Below are positions 9,027 to 16,953 of a stretch of 64,000 bases of DNA, piece after piece. The notes under the pieces are model-generated. The model saw nothing but the letters and a program-made list of their open reading frames with translations, was not told the origin of the DNA and did not search any database. Position numbers and translations under genes: made by a program. This stretch comes from Pseudomonadota bacterium (GTDB lineage: Bacteria; Pseudomonadota; Alphaproteobacteria; Acetobacterales; Acetobacteraceae). The stretch's first letter is position 1, and the number at the start of each line of letters is the position of its first letter. The stretch covers positions 30,745-94,744 of the forward strand of contig JAKAWQ010000005.1 of the NCBI GenBank assembly GCA_021816925.1. Reading direction: 5' to 3'.

Positions 9027-10866
9027 GGGAGCGGCATCCGCCCGAGGCGGCGCGCAGGGCGGCCGGGCGCCCCGGCGCTCTCCCGCCGCGGCTCCGAGCG
9101 AGCGGCGGTTCCAGGGCATTCCGATTTCCCCCGGCGTCGCCATCGGGCCGGCCTACGGCAGCTCCGAGCCGGGCTCGGCCGTGACGCGCCAAAGGATCGC
9201 GGCGGCCGACATCGAGGCGGAAGGTGCGCGCCTTGAGGCGGCGATCGCGCAGTCGCGCAAGCAGCTTGCCAAGCTGCGTGCGCGGCTCGCGTTCCTGCCC
9301 GAGGACAGCCAGGCTGAGATCGGGCCGCTCATCGATGCCTATCTGCGCATGCTCGGTCCTTCCCGGCTGGTGCGCGGGGCCCACCGGCGCATCGCGGAGA
9401 CGCTGGTAACGGCGGAGACGGCGGTGAACGATGAGGCCGAGGGGCTCGCCGGCGCGATCCTCGCCACGCCCGGAGACGAGGTTACCGGGCGGCGCCGGCG
9501 CGCCGAGGAGGTGCACGAGATCGCGCGCCGTATCGTGCGCAACCTGACCCGCCAGCCGTTCCAGAGCTTCGCGAGCCTGCCCGAGGGGGCCGTGCTGCTG
9601 GCGGAGCAACTTCGTCCGGCGGACGCGGCGCTGCTCGATCCCGCGCGTATTGCCGGCGTCGCGGCGGCGGAGGGGGGACGCGAGGGTCACACGGCCGTCA
9701 TGGTGCGCGCGCTCGGCCTTCCCGCCGTGCTCGGCGCCGCCGGATTGACCGAGGCAGTGCGGCCCGGGCAGCTTGCCATCGTTGACGGCACCGCCGGTAC
9801 CGTCACGCTCGATCCCGGGGCGGGGAGCCTCGCCGCGGCGCGGCGCGCGCTCACTGCCTTCGCGCGCGAACGCGGCCGGCTCAGCAAGCTCAGGCGTCTG
9901 CCGGCGGAGACCCAGGACGGCCAGCCGGTCGAGCTGCAGGCCAATTTCGAGCTGCCCCGCGAGCTGCCGCTGATCGCCCACTCAGGGGCGGCGGGCATCG
10001 GGCTCCTGCGCAGCGAGTTCCTGTTCATGAATCGCGAGAGCCTGCCCGACGAGGATGCGCAGGCCGAGCACTACCGCAGCGTGGTCGAGGCCATGGGCGG
10101 CGATCCGGTGACGATTCGCGTGCTCGACTGGGGCGGGGAGAAGGAGATCGAGGCGCTGGCCGCGGCCGGCGTCGTGCCGGAGTATGGCGATGCGAACCCG
10201 GCGCTCGGCATGCGCGGCATCCGCCTGCTGCTGCGCCAGGGCGAGCTGTTCGAGACGCAGCTTGCCGCCATCCTGCGCGCGGCGATGGCGGGCCCGGTGC
10301 GCATCCTGCTGCCGATGGTGACGACGCTGTCCGAAGTGCGCGCCGCCCGTGAGGTGCTCGAGCGAGTGGTGCGGCGGCTGCGCCGCCGGGGCGAAAGGCT
10401 GCCGGAGCCGATGCCGCCGCTCGGGATCATGATCGAGACCCCCGGGGCCGCGCTTGCGGCGGACGCGCTCGCGCTCGAAACGGACTTCTTCGCCATCGGC
10501 ACCAACGACCTTGCGATGTACACGCTGGCAGTCGATCGGAGTACGGCGGAGGTGGCGCCGCTCTACGACCCGCTGCATCCGGCCGTGCTGCGCCTGGTGC
10601 AGTTCGCGACCGAGGCGGCGCTGCGCATGCGGCGCCCGGTTTCGGTGTGCGGGGAAATGGCGGCTGATCCGCACTTCATCCCGCTGCTGCTCGGGCTCGG
10701 ACTACGCAGTTTCAGCATGAACGCGGCGGCCATTCCGCGTGTGAAACAGGCTATCCGCGCGCTCCGGGCCGATGATTGCGCGCGGTTCGCGCACCGCATC
10801 ATGGAACGTGCGGACCCGGAGCAGATCCGGGCCCTGATCGACGGCTTTCCCCGCGTCGAGGCCTGA
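9013..10866 (+). CDS. ptsI: PTS enzyme I
   Basis: A 617-residue phosphoenolpyruvate-protein phosphotransferase. After a low-complexity Arg/Ala/Pro N-terminus (residues 1-32) come the HPr-binding domain, the active histidine H226 in GGREGHTAVMVRALGLP, and the C-terminal PEP-binding barrel with GLLRSEFLFMNR and the FFAIGTNDLAMYTLAVDR signature. The residues just before the histidine are EG where TS is usual, a small departure. It feeds phosphate to HPr and then to the EIIA of this operon. Starts inside ptsH and ends overlapping the ModE-like gene by one base. Confidence 0.93.
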   Translation: MNRTEGAASARGGAQGGRAPRRSPAAAPSERRFQGIPISPGVAIGPAYGSSEPGSAVTRQRIAAADIEAEGARLEAAIAQSRKQLAKLRARLAFLPEDSQAEIGPLIDAYLRMLGPSRLVRGAHRRIAETLVTAETAVNDEAEGLAGAILATPGDEVTGRRRRAEEVHEIARRIVRNLTRQPFQSFASLPEGAVLLAEQLRPADAALLDPARIAGVAAAEGGREGHTAVMVRALGLPAVLGAAGLTEAVRPGQLAIVDGTAGTVTLDPGAGSLAAARRALTAFARERGRLSKLRRLPAETQDGQPVELQANFELPRELPLIAHSGAAGIGLLRSEFLFMNRESLPDEDAQAEHYRSVVEAMGGDPVTIRVLDWGGEKEIEALAAAGVVPEYGDANPALGMRGIRLLLRQGELFETQLAAILRAAMAGPVRILLPMVTTLSEVRAAREVLERVVRRLRRRGERLPEPMPPLGIMIETPGAALAADALALETDFFAIGTNDLAMYTLAVDRSTAEVAPLYDPLHPAVLRLVQFATEAALRMRRPVSVCGEMAADPHFIPLLLGLGLRSFSMNAAAIPRVKQAIRALRADDCARFAHRIMERADPEQIRALIDGFPRVEA

Positions 10867-11246
10867 TGCCGAACGTGCGACATCCCGACCGGCTCGGCTT
10901 GCATCTGCGCGTGGTGCTGCGCGATCGCGCCGGCCATGCCGTGGCGGTGGGTCCCGGCAAGGCTGACCTGCTCGAGGCGATCGGGGAGACGGGCTCGATC
11001 GCTGCCGCCGGGCGGCGCCTCGGCATGAGCTACAAGCGGGCCTGGAGCCTTGTCGAGACACTCAACGCGATGTTCCGCGGTCCGCTTGTCGATGCGGCGA
11101 AGGGCGGTGCGCGTGGGGGCGGCGCTGTCCTCACGCCGCTCGGGGTGAAGATTCTCGCCGCCTATCGCACGCTGGAGGTGCAATCGGCGCGCGCGGGCCA
11201 GGCGCCGCTGGGTATCATTCGCCGCGCAATCGAGGCGGAGAAATAG
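10866..11246 (+). CDS. ModE-like winged-helix regulator (DNA-binding domain only)
   Basis: A 126-residue protein matching the N-terminal winged-helix domain of ModE/LysR-type molybdate regulators: DLLEAIGETGSIAAAGRRLGMSYKRAWSLVETLNAMF forms the helix-turn-helix (about residues 37-73), followed by the wing and LTPLGVKILAAYRTLE. The C-terminal molybdate-binding (MOP) domains of full-length ModE are absent. Its ATG overlaps the ptsI stop (TGATG), so it is probably the last gene of the PTS operon, an unusual place for this regulator. The ligand is unknown. Confidence 0.82.
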   Translation: MPNVRHPDRLGLHLRVVLRDRAGHAVAVGPGKADLLEAIGETGSIAAAGRRLGMSYKRAWSLVETLNAMFRGPLVDAAKGGARGGGAVLTPLGVKILAAYRTLEVQSARAGQAPLGIIRRAIEAEK

Positions 11247-11274
11247 CGCGTCCTGGCGGCTCGGCGCCGGCCGG

Positions 11275-12270
11275 TCACGGTCGAAGGACGATCTTTGCCG
11301 CGGCGACGCGCGCGGCGTCGAGGTCAGCGAAGGCGCGCGGCCCTTCGGCGAGATGGCGCTGTTCGATCCAGCCAAGCGGGCCGAAGCGCCTGGCGCCGAG
11401 GGCCGCCACAGTCTCGGCGAAATCGACCGGCGTGTAGCAATAAGAGCCGAGGAAGGTGATCTCCTGGAGCGTGATCCGGCGCACGTCGAGCCCGCCCGAT
11501 CCGGGCAGAAGGCCGATATGGGCGATGGTGCCGCCGGGCGCCGCAAGGCGGCAGGAGGCTGCACGAGTGGCCTCTGCGGCGACTGCGTCGATCACGAGAT
11601 CGATCGTGCCGGGCAATGGTTCGTCGCGGGTTCCGGGCGCGTAGGGGCGGAGCGGACCGGCCGCGGCCACGGTTTGCCGGCGGAGCGGGCTGGTTTCGGC
11701 CACTGCGACGTCGCGCGCGCCGAAGTGCGAGAGGACGAGGGCAGCGGCGAGCCCGATCGCCCCGCCGCCGAGAACGAGGCACCGGGAGGCGGCGAGCGGA
11801 CGCGGCAGGAGCCGCGCGCCGATGCGCACCGCGTGCCAAGCCACCGCGATCGGCTCGGCAAGCGCCGCGTGCATTGGATCGAGTCCATCGGGAACGACGA
11901 TGACGTTCGCTTCCGGCGCGCGCACGAGTTCGGCGAACGCGCCCGGGCGGGGCGGCATCGAGAGAATCTGACGCTCGCGGCAAAGGTGCGGGCGCCCATC
12001 GAGGCAGACGAGGCAGCGACCGCACGGGACGAGTGGGTTGATGACGACGCGTTCGCCGGCACGCGGGCCGGTCAGCACCGTGCCGGCGGCCTCGTGCCCG
12101 AGCACCAGGGGCGGGGGACGGCGTTCGTCGTGGCCGTGGTAGGCGTGCATGTCGGAGCCGCAGATGCCCACGGCCTCGACCTTCACGAGCACCTCGTCGT
12201 TGCGGGGCACCGGGTCGGGCTCATCCTGGAAGGCGAGCGAAAGGGGGCCGGTATAGACGAGCGCTTTCAT
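11275..12270 (-). CDS. Zinc-dependent medium-chain dehydrogenase (polyol/idonate type)
   Basis: A 331-residue MDR-family enzyme. The catalytic zinc site is C37, H59 and E60 (GICGSDMH and GHEAAG) and the structural zinc site is C83, C86, C89 and C97. The Rossmann motif CLVLGGGAIGLAAA lies near residue 168-181. Overall it resembles sorbitol, L-idonate 5- and threonine dehydrogenases, so it oxidises a secondary alcohol with NAD(P). Substrate cannot be told. The ATG at 12270 has GGGAGAAACGTC just upstream as a ribosome-binding site. It lies downstream of, and on the same strand as, the LysR gene. Confidence 0.87.
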   Translation of the reverse strand: MKALVYTGPLSLAFQDEPDPVPRNDEVLVKVEAVGICGSDMHAYHGHDERRPPPLVLGHEAAGTVLTGPRAGERVVINPLVPCGRCLVCLDGRPHLCRERQILSMPPRPGAFAELVRAPEANVIVVPDGLDPMHAALAEPIAVAWHAVRIGARLLPRPLAASRCLVLGGGAIGLAAALVLSHFGARDVAVAETSPLRRQTVAAAGPLRPYAPGTRDEPLPGTIDLVIDAVAAEATRAASCRLAAPGGTIAHIGLLPGSGGLDVRRITLQEITFLGSYCYTPVDFAETVAALGARRFGPLGWIEQRHLAEGPRAFADLDAARVAAAKIVLRP

Positions 12271-12385
12271 GACGTTTCTCCCGGGCGGCGTCCCGTTCGG
12301 TTGCATTCAAGACGGCGACGGTCAAGCGCGGAGTCGAACTTCCATGGCCTCGCGAACATGTCTTTCGATTGCGTGTCGGCAGGCG

Positions 12386-13312
12386 TCAGGCGAGAAGGTG
12401 GCTGATGCGGGCGATATCCGCCTGCATCTCAACGCTCAGCCAGTCGCGAATCGCGAGCGTAACGTCCTTGAGGGGGCGGGTACGTGGTGCCATCAGATGA
12501 TAGGCGCGGCCGGTCGCCACGCGCCGGGAGGACGCCGGAACGAGCGTCCCCTGGCCGAGCGCATGCGAGACGGCCGAGACCCAGCCGAGCGCGATTCCCT
12601 GCCCGTTCATCGCCGCCTGCACGACCACCGCATAGTCGGAGAAAGCGACCGAGGTCGAGGCAGGTGTACGCGGGCCGCGCAGCGGGCCCCAGTAGCGGGC
12701 GAAGTCCTGCAATGGATCAGCGAACAGAAGGAGGGTGTGCGGCGTCTCGCAACCCTCTTCGAGCGAGCCGTTGTCGCGGAGATAGGCAGGGCTGCAGACC
12801 GGCACTACGAGTTCAGGGGCGAATTCCCAAGCATGGCAATCGGTGTTTTCGCCAGGCTGCATGCGCATGGCCAGATCGACGTTGCCGAACGGGCCGCGCA
12901 GCGTTCCGGAGATGAGCTGGAAGCGCAGATCGACTGTCGGGAAATCGCGATAGAAGCGCTGCATGCGCGGAATGAACCAATGGGTGACGAAAGCGGTGGA
13001 GAAGGAAAGCTCGACCACCTCCTTGCGGGTGCGCGCCGCGACGATCGCGGCCAATGCGCCCTCGATGCGCTCGAATCCCTCGCCCACGGCGCGGTAGAGG
13101 GCCTGGCCTTCCTCGGTGAGTACCAGGCCCCGCACGCTGCGCGTAAACAGCAGGAGCCCGAGATGCGTCTCGAGTTGTGCGATGCTTCGGCTGACCGATG
13201 GTTGGGTGACGTTGAACTCGCGCGCCGCGGCGCCGCAACTGCCGCAGCGGGCAGCCGCCTCGAACACCAGGAGCGAGCGGGCCGAAGGGATCAGCCTGCC
13301 GAGACCGGCCAT
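12386..13312 (-). CDS. LysR-family regulator, GcvA-like
   Basis: A 308-residue LysR-type protein: N-terminal helix-turn-helix (LLVFEAAARCGSCGAAAREFNVTQPSVSRSI, about residues 14-44) and a C-terminal co-inducer domain with AMRMQPG and GWVSAVSHALG segments. It is transcribed divergently from the ABC operon at 13472 and is the obvious candidate regulator. The ATG at 13312 is preferred over a GTG at 13333: neither has a ribosome-binding site, but a promoter-like pair would place the transcript start close to this ATG, suggesting a leaderless mRNA. A perfect palindrome overlaps the start codon. Confidence 0.88.
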   Translation of the reverse strand: MAGLGRLIPSARSLLVFEAAARCGSCGAAAREFNVTQPSVSRSIAQLETHLGLLLFTRSVRGLVLTEEGQALYRAVGEGFERIEGALAAIVAARTRKEVVELSFSTAFVTHWFIPRMQRFYRDFPTVDLRFQLISGTLRGPFGNVDLAMRMQPGENTDCHAWEFAPELVVPVCSPAYLRDNGSLEEGCETPHTLLLFADPLQDFARYWGPLRGPRTPASTSVAFSDYAVVVQAAMNGQGIALGWVSAVSHALGQGTLVPASSRRVATGRAYHLMAPRTRPLKDVTLAIRDWLSVEMQADIARISHLLA

Positions 13313-13329
13313 ACGCTGAGCGTATGGCC
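13307..13329. promoter_or_regulatory. LysR-type operator palindrome overlapping the regulator's start
   Basis: Perfect 10-bp arms GGCCATACGC and GCGTATGGCC surround a TGA spacer. The centre ATACGCTGAGCGTAT contains a T-N11-A LysR box. It sits between the divergent LysR and ABC-operon genes and covers the regulator's start codon, so autoregulation is likely. Binding is inferred. Confidence 0.6.
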
Positions 13330-13346
13330 CCACTGAGAATTGTCAA
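13319..13346 (-). promoter_or_regulatory. Possible promoter of the LysR gene
   Basis: On the minus strand, a consensus -35 TTGACA (13346-13341) is followed after 16 nt by TACGCT (13324-13319), a weak -10. The predicted transcript start falls close to the ATG at 13312. The -10 lies inside the palindromic operator. Confidence 0.35.
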
Positions 13347-13471
13347 GCTGACATGGCAGCCATCACCGGAGCAGACATGCGTTCGGTGTCCGGCGCGCGG
13401 GCGCGGGTGCGGGCGCGGCAGACGCCGGGAGGAGCTTTCACGTCGCCGCAAAACAAGGGGGCAGGAAGAGC

Positions 13472-15109
13472 ATGAGCGTTCAGGGACCGGATGAGGGACG
13501 TGACGGAATTGGGCCGGTGGCCCTGACCGAGATCGAGCGGAGCGCGCTCGGTGCGGCGCTCCGGCGTGGCGCGACGCGGCGAGAGCTTGCGCAATGGCTG
13601 GCAGCGGCCGGCCTCGGTGCCGTTGCCGCGACCGGCACAATCCGCACGGCTGCGGCGGCAGTTGCCGCGACCCCGAAGCGGGGCGGCGCAATCCGGGTTG
13701 CGGGAGAGGACACATCCACCGCCGATACGCTCGACCCGGCGCGCGCCAACAACTCCACCGACTATTCGCGGCTTTTCATGTTCTACAACGGACTCACGGT
13801 GTTCGACCCGCATCTCGTGCCGCGACCGGAGCTTGCGCTCTCCGTCGAGAGCCGCGATGCGACCGTCTGGACGGTCAAGCTGCGCAAGGACGTACACTTC
13901 CACGATGGCTCGCCATTCACCGCCGCCGATGTCGTTTTCTCCCTCTCTCGCCTGAAAGATCCGAAGACCGGATCGGTGGTGATCCCGCTGGCAAGCCAGA
14001 TGAAAGAGATCAAGGCGACCGCGCCCGACGAGGTGAGAATCACGCTCGCCGCGCCGAACGCCGATCTGCCCTCGATCCTCGCCGTTTATCAGTTCGTGAT
14101 CGTCAAGAACGGCACCACTGATTTCAGCAAGGGGATGGGCACAGGCCCCTTCATTTGCAAGCGGTTTACGCCGGGTGTGCGCTCAATCGGGATCCGCAAT
14201 CCGAATTACTTCCGCTCGCCCAAGCCCTATCTCGACGAGGTTACATTCATTGGAATCCCGGACGAGACGGCACGTATCAACGCCTTGCTTTCGGGGGAAA
14301 TCGAGATTGCGGTCTCGATCAACCCGCGCTCTGCCCGCCAGGTCACGAGTACCAAGGGGTACGCGGTGATGGAGACCAAGGCCGGTGAATATACCGACCT
14401 GATCATGCGCCTCGATCTGCCGCACACCGGCAACCCGGACTTCGTCATGGCGATGAAGTACTTGCAGGATCGTGAGCGCATCAAGAGTGCAATCTTCCTG
14501 AATTACGCAACCATCGCCAATGATCAGCCCGTCGACCCGACGAACCCGTACTACTGCGCGGAGGTTCCGCAACGTCCCTTCGACCTTGATCGTGCCAAGT
14601 TTCATCTCAAGAAATCCGGTATGGCAAACACGACGGTTCCGATCGTCTGCTCTACCGCGGCGACAGGCTCGGTCGAGATGGCCCTGCTGCAGCAGGAGGC
14701 GGCTCGCAAGATCGGTCTCAACCTGGATGTCCGGCGGGTCCCCGCGAACGGCTATTGGTCCAACTACTGGCTCAAGTCGCCGATCGGCTACGGCAATATA
14801 CTCCCGCGCCCGACCGCCAACATCCTCCTCACTCTCTTCTTCAAGTCCGGCGCACCATGGAATGAGAGCCGCTGGAAGGATGCAAAGTTCGATAGTCTCC
14901 TGCGGCAGTCCCGCGCAGAGACCGACCTTGCCAAGCGCAAGGAGATGTATTGTGAAATGCAAAGGATGGTCAGCGATCATGCCGGCATCGGCATCCCGGT
15001 CTTCATCAGTGAGCTTGACGCCCACGCAACGCGGGTTCACGGGCTTCATCCTGTTCCGACCGGCGATCTGATGGGCTACAACTTCGCCCAACATGTCTGG
15101 CTCGACTAG
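13472..15109 (+). CDS. Family-5 peptide/opine ABC transporter substrate-binding protein (system 1)
   Basis: A 545-residue periplasmic binding protein of SBP family 5. It has a long N-terminus with a twin-arginine-like signal (R36-R37, TRRELAQWLAAAGLGAVAA), then GGAIRVAGEDTSTADTLDPA and the family stretch VWTVKLRKDVHFHDGSPFTAADVVFS (about 132-157). The ligand is likely a short peptide, opine or modified amino acid and cannot be read from sequence. It heads an operon with two permeases and a fused ATPase and is divergent from the LysR gene. Export by the Tat route would be unusual for this family and is inferred only from the motif. Confidence 0.9.
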   Translation: MSVQGPDEGRDGIGPVALTEIERSALGAALRRGATRRELAQWLAAAGLGAVAATGTIRTAAAAVAATPKRGGAIRVAGEDTSTADTLDPARANNSTDYSRLFMFYNGLTVFDPHLVPRPELALSVESRDATVWTVKLRKDVHFHDGSPFTAADVVFSLSRLKDPKTGSVVIPLASQMKEIKATAPDEVRITLAAPNADLPSILAVYQFVIVKNGTTDFSKGMGTGPFICKRFTPGVRSIGIRNPNYFRSPKPYLDEVTFIGIPDETARINALLSGEIEIAVSINPRSARQVTSTKGYAVMETKAGEYTDLIMRLDLPHTGNPDFVMAMKYLQDRERIKSAIFLNYATIANDQPVDPTNPYYCAEVPQRPFDLDRAKFHLKKSGMANTTVPIVCSTAATGSVEMALLQQEAARKIGLNLDVRRVPANGYWSNYWLKSPIGYGNILPRPTANILLTLFFKSGAPWNESRWKDAKFDSLLRQSRAETDLAKRKEMYCEMQRMVSDHAGIGIPVFISELDAHATRVHGLHPVPTGDLMGYNFAQHVWLD

Positions 15110-15136
15110 CGATTCCGATCCACCGGCGGCGGGATC

Positions 15137-16096
15137 ATGCGCAACCGCGTGATCCTGCGCCTGATCGGTGCGCGGATCGGAGCGAATCTGCTCCTGCTGC
15201 TGGCGATCTCGCTCCTCGTCTTCCTCGGCACCGAGCTTCTGCCGGGGAATGTCGCAGAGATCGTGCTCGGACAAGGCGCGACGCCGGCGGCGGTCGCCGC
15301 GCTCAGCGCCGCGATGCATCTCAACCAGCCGGCTCCGCTTCGTTACCTGCTCTGGCTCGGCGGCCTCGTCAGCGGGCATCTCGGCCATTCGCTCGTCAAC
15401 GGCGATTCGGTTGCTTCTTTGATCGCAAGCCGCCTGCCGAACTCGCTTCTGCTGGCCGGCCTCACCGCGCTCGTTTCGGTTCCCGTGGCGCTTGCCCTCG
15501 GCATCACTGCCGCGGTCTGGCGCGGCACCCTTTACGACCGCATCGTCAACGTACTCACGGTCGCCTCCGTCTCGGTGCCGGAATTCCTGGTAGCGACCCT
15601 GGCGGTGCTGGTATTCGCCGTGCGACTGCATTGGCTCCCTGCGCTCGCCTATCTCGGGGCCGCCGACTCGCTTGGTGGCCTTTTCCGCGTTTTCGCGCTT
15701 CCGGTGATGACGCTCTCTTTCGCGATCGTTGCCCAGATGGCGCGCATGACGCGGGCGGCTCTGGTCAATACGCTCGAATCCTCCTATGTTGAAATGGCGG
15801 TTCTGAAGGGCGCACGGCCGGCGCGGGTGGTATTGCGCCACGCACTTCCCAACGCGATCGGGCCCATTGCGAACGCGATCGCGCTCAGTCTTTCTTTTCT
15901 TCTTGGCGGGATCATCATCGTCGAGACGATCTTCGATTATCCGGGCCTCGCGCGGCTGATGGTCGATGCCGTCTCGACGCGGGACATGCCGCTGATCCAG
16001 GCCTGCGCGATGCTGTTCTGCGCCTTCTACCTCCTTTTGGTGCTGATCGCCGACATTGCCGCGATCCTCTCCAACCCACGCCTTCGTTTCCGATGA
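15137..16096 (+). CDS. DppB-type ABC permease (system 1)
   Basis: A 319-residue inner-membrane permease of the dipeptide/oligopeptide class. About six membrane segments are visible, and the cytoplasmic ATPase-contact loop is present as EMAVLKGARPARVVLRHALPNAIGP (about 217-241). The GRT-type N-terminal DppB signature is replaced by RLIGARIGANLLLLLAISLLVFLGTELLPG. It follows the binding-protein gene by 27 bases and overlaps the second permease by 4 nt. Confidence 0.9.
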   Translation: MRNRVILRLIGARIGANLLLLLAISLLVFLGTELLPGNVAEIVLGQGATPAAVAALSAAMHLNQPAPLRYLLWLGGLVSGHLGHSLVNGDSVASLIASRLPNSLLLAGLTALVSVPVALALGITAAVWRGTLYDRIVNVLTVASVSVPEFLVATLAVLVFAVRLHWLPALAYLGAADSLGGLFRVFALPVMTLSFAIVAQMARMTRAALVNTLESSYVEMAVLKGARPARVVLRHALPNAIGPIANAIALSLSFLLGGIIIVETIFDYPGLARLMVDAVSTRDMPLIQACAMLFCAFYLLLVLIADIAAILSNPRLRFR

Positions 16097-16953
16097 GCGA
16101 GGCCGCACCTGCCCTGCACCGGAGACTGCGGAGGCGTGGGCGCAATGCCGGAGCGGGCCTGGTTGGGGCGGCGATTGTCGGCTTGTGGATGTTTGCGGCA
16201 CTCGCGGCCCCGCTGCTCGCTCCGCACGGCGAAGCGGCAATCGTGAGCAATACGGTATTCGGCCCCATGAGCGGGCGTTTCCCGCTCGGCACCGACTATC
16301 TCGGGCGAGACGTGCTCAGCCTGATCCTCTATGGGGCGCGCTACACGATCGGCCTCGCGCTCGCCGCGACCGCACTGGCCGCCGGGTCCGGCGTCGTGCT
16401 CGGCAGCCTGGCAGCGGCGAGCGGTGGGACGCTCGATGCCGTGCTGAGCCGCGCCATGGACACGCTGATCTCGCTGCCCGGGCTGATGTTCGCGCTGGTC
16501 ATGGTTGCCGCGCTCGGCTCGTCGGTGCCCGTGCTGATCGCCACCGCGGCGGTGATCTACACGCCGGGTGCGTTCCGGATTGCCCGTTCGCTCGCCGTTG
16601 ATATCAATGCGATGGATTTCGTAGTGGTCGCGCGCGCGCGGGGTGAGAAAACGCATACGATCATGTTCGAGGAAATCCTCCCGAACATGGTGTTGCCGGT
16701 GCTCACGGATTTCGGGCTTCGCTTCGTGTTCATCGTGCTGCTGTTGAGCAGCCTGAGCTTCCTCGGTCTCGGCATTCAGCCTCCGGCCGCGGACTGGGGA
16801 TCGCTCGTGCGGGAAAACATCCAGGGCCTCGGCTACGGTGCGCCGGCGGTGATAATGCCGGCGGTCGCGATCGCCACGCTCACGATCGGCGTCAATCTGC
16901 TGATCGACGGTTTCGCCGGCGGGAGACGCCGTGAATTTGCCGATGGACACTGA
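16093..16953 (+). CDS. DppC-type ABC permease (system 1)
   Basis: A 286-residue permease partner of the upstream DppB-like protein. The DppC marker HPLGTDxxGRD appears as FPLGTDYLGRDVLSLILYGARYT (about 57-79), and the ATPase-coupling loop is VVVARARGEKTHTIMFEEILPNM (about 177-199). About six hydrophobic helices. The start overlaps the previous stop (ATGA) and its end overlaps the ATPase gene by 23 nt. Confidence 0.9.
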   Translation: MSEAAPALHRRLRRRGRNAGAGLVGAAIVGLWMFAALAAPLLAPHGEAAIVSNTVFGPMSGRFPLGTDYLGRDVLSLILYGARYTIGLALAATALAAGSGVVLGSLAAASGGTLDAVLSRAMDTLISLPGLMFALVMVAALGSSVPVLIATAAVIYTPGAFRIARSLAVDINAMDFVVVARARGEKTHTIMFEEILPNMVLPVLTDFGLRFVFIVLLLSSLSFLGLGIQPPAADWGSLVRENIQGLGYGAPAVIMPAVAIATLTIGVNLLIDGFAGGRRREFADGH

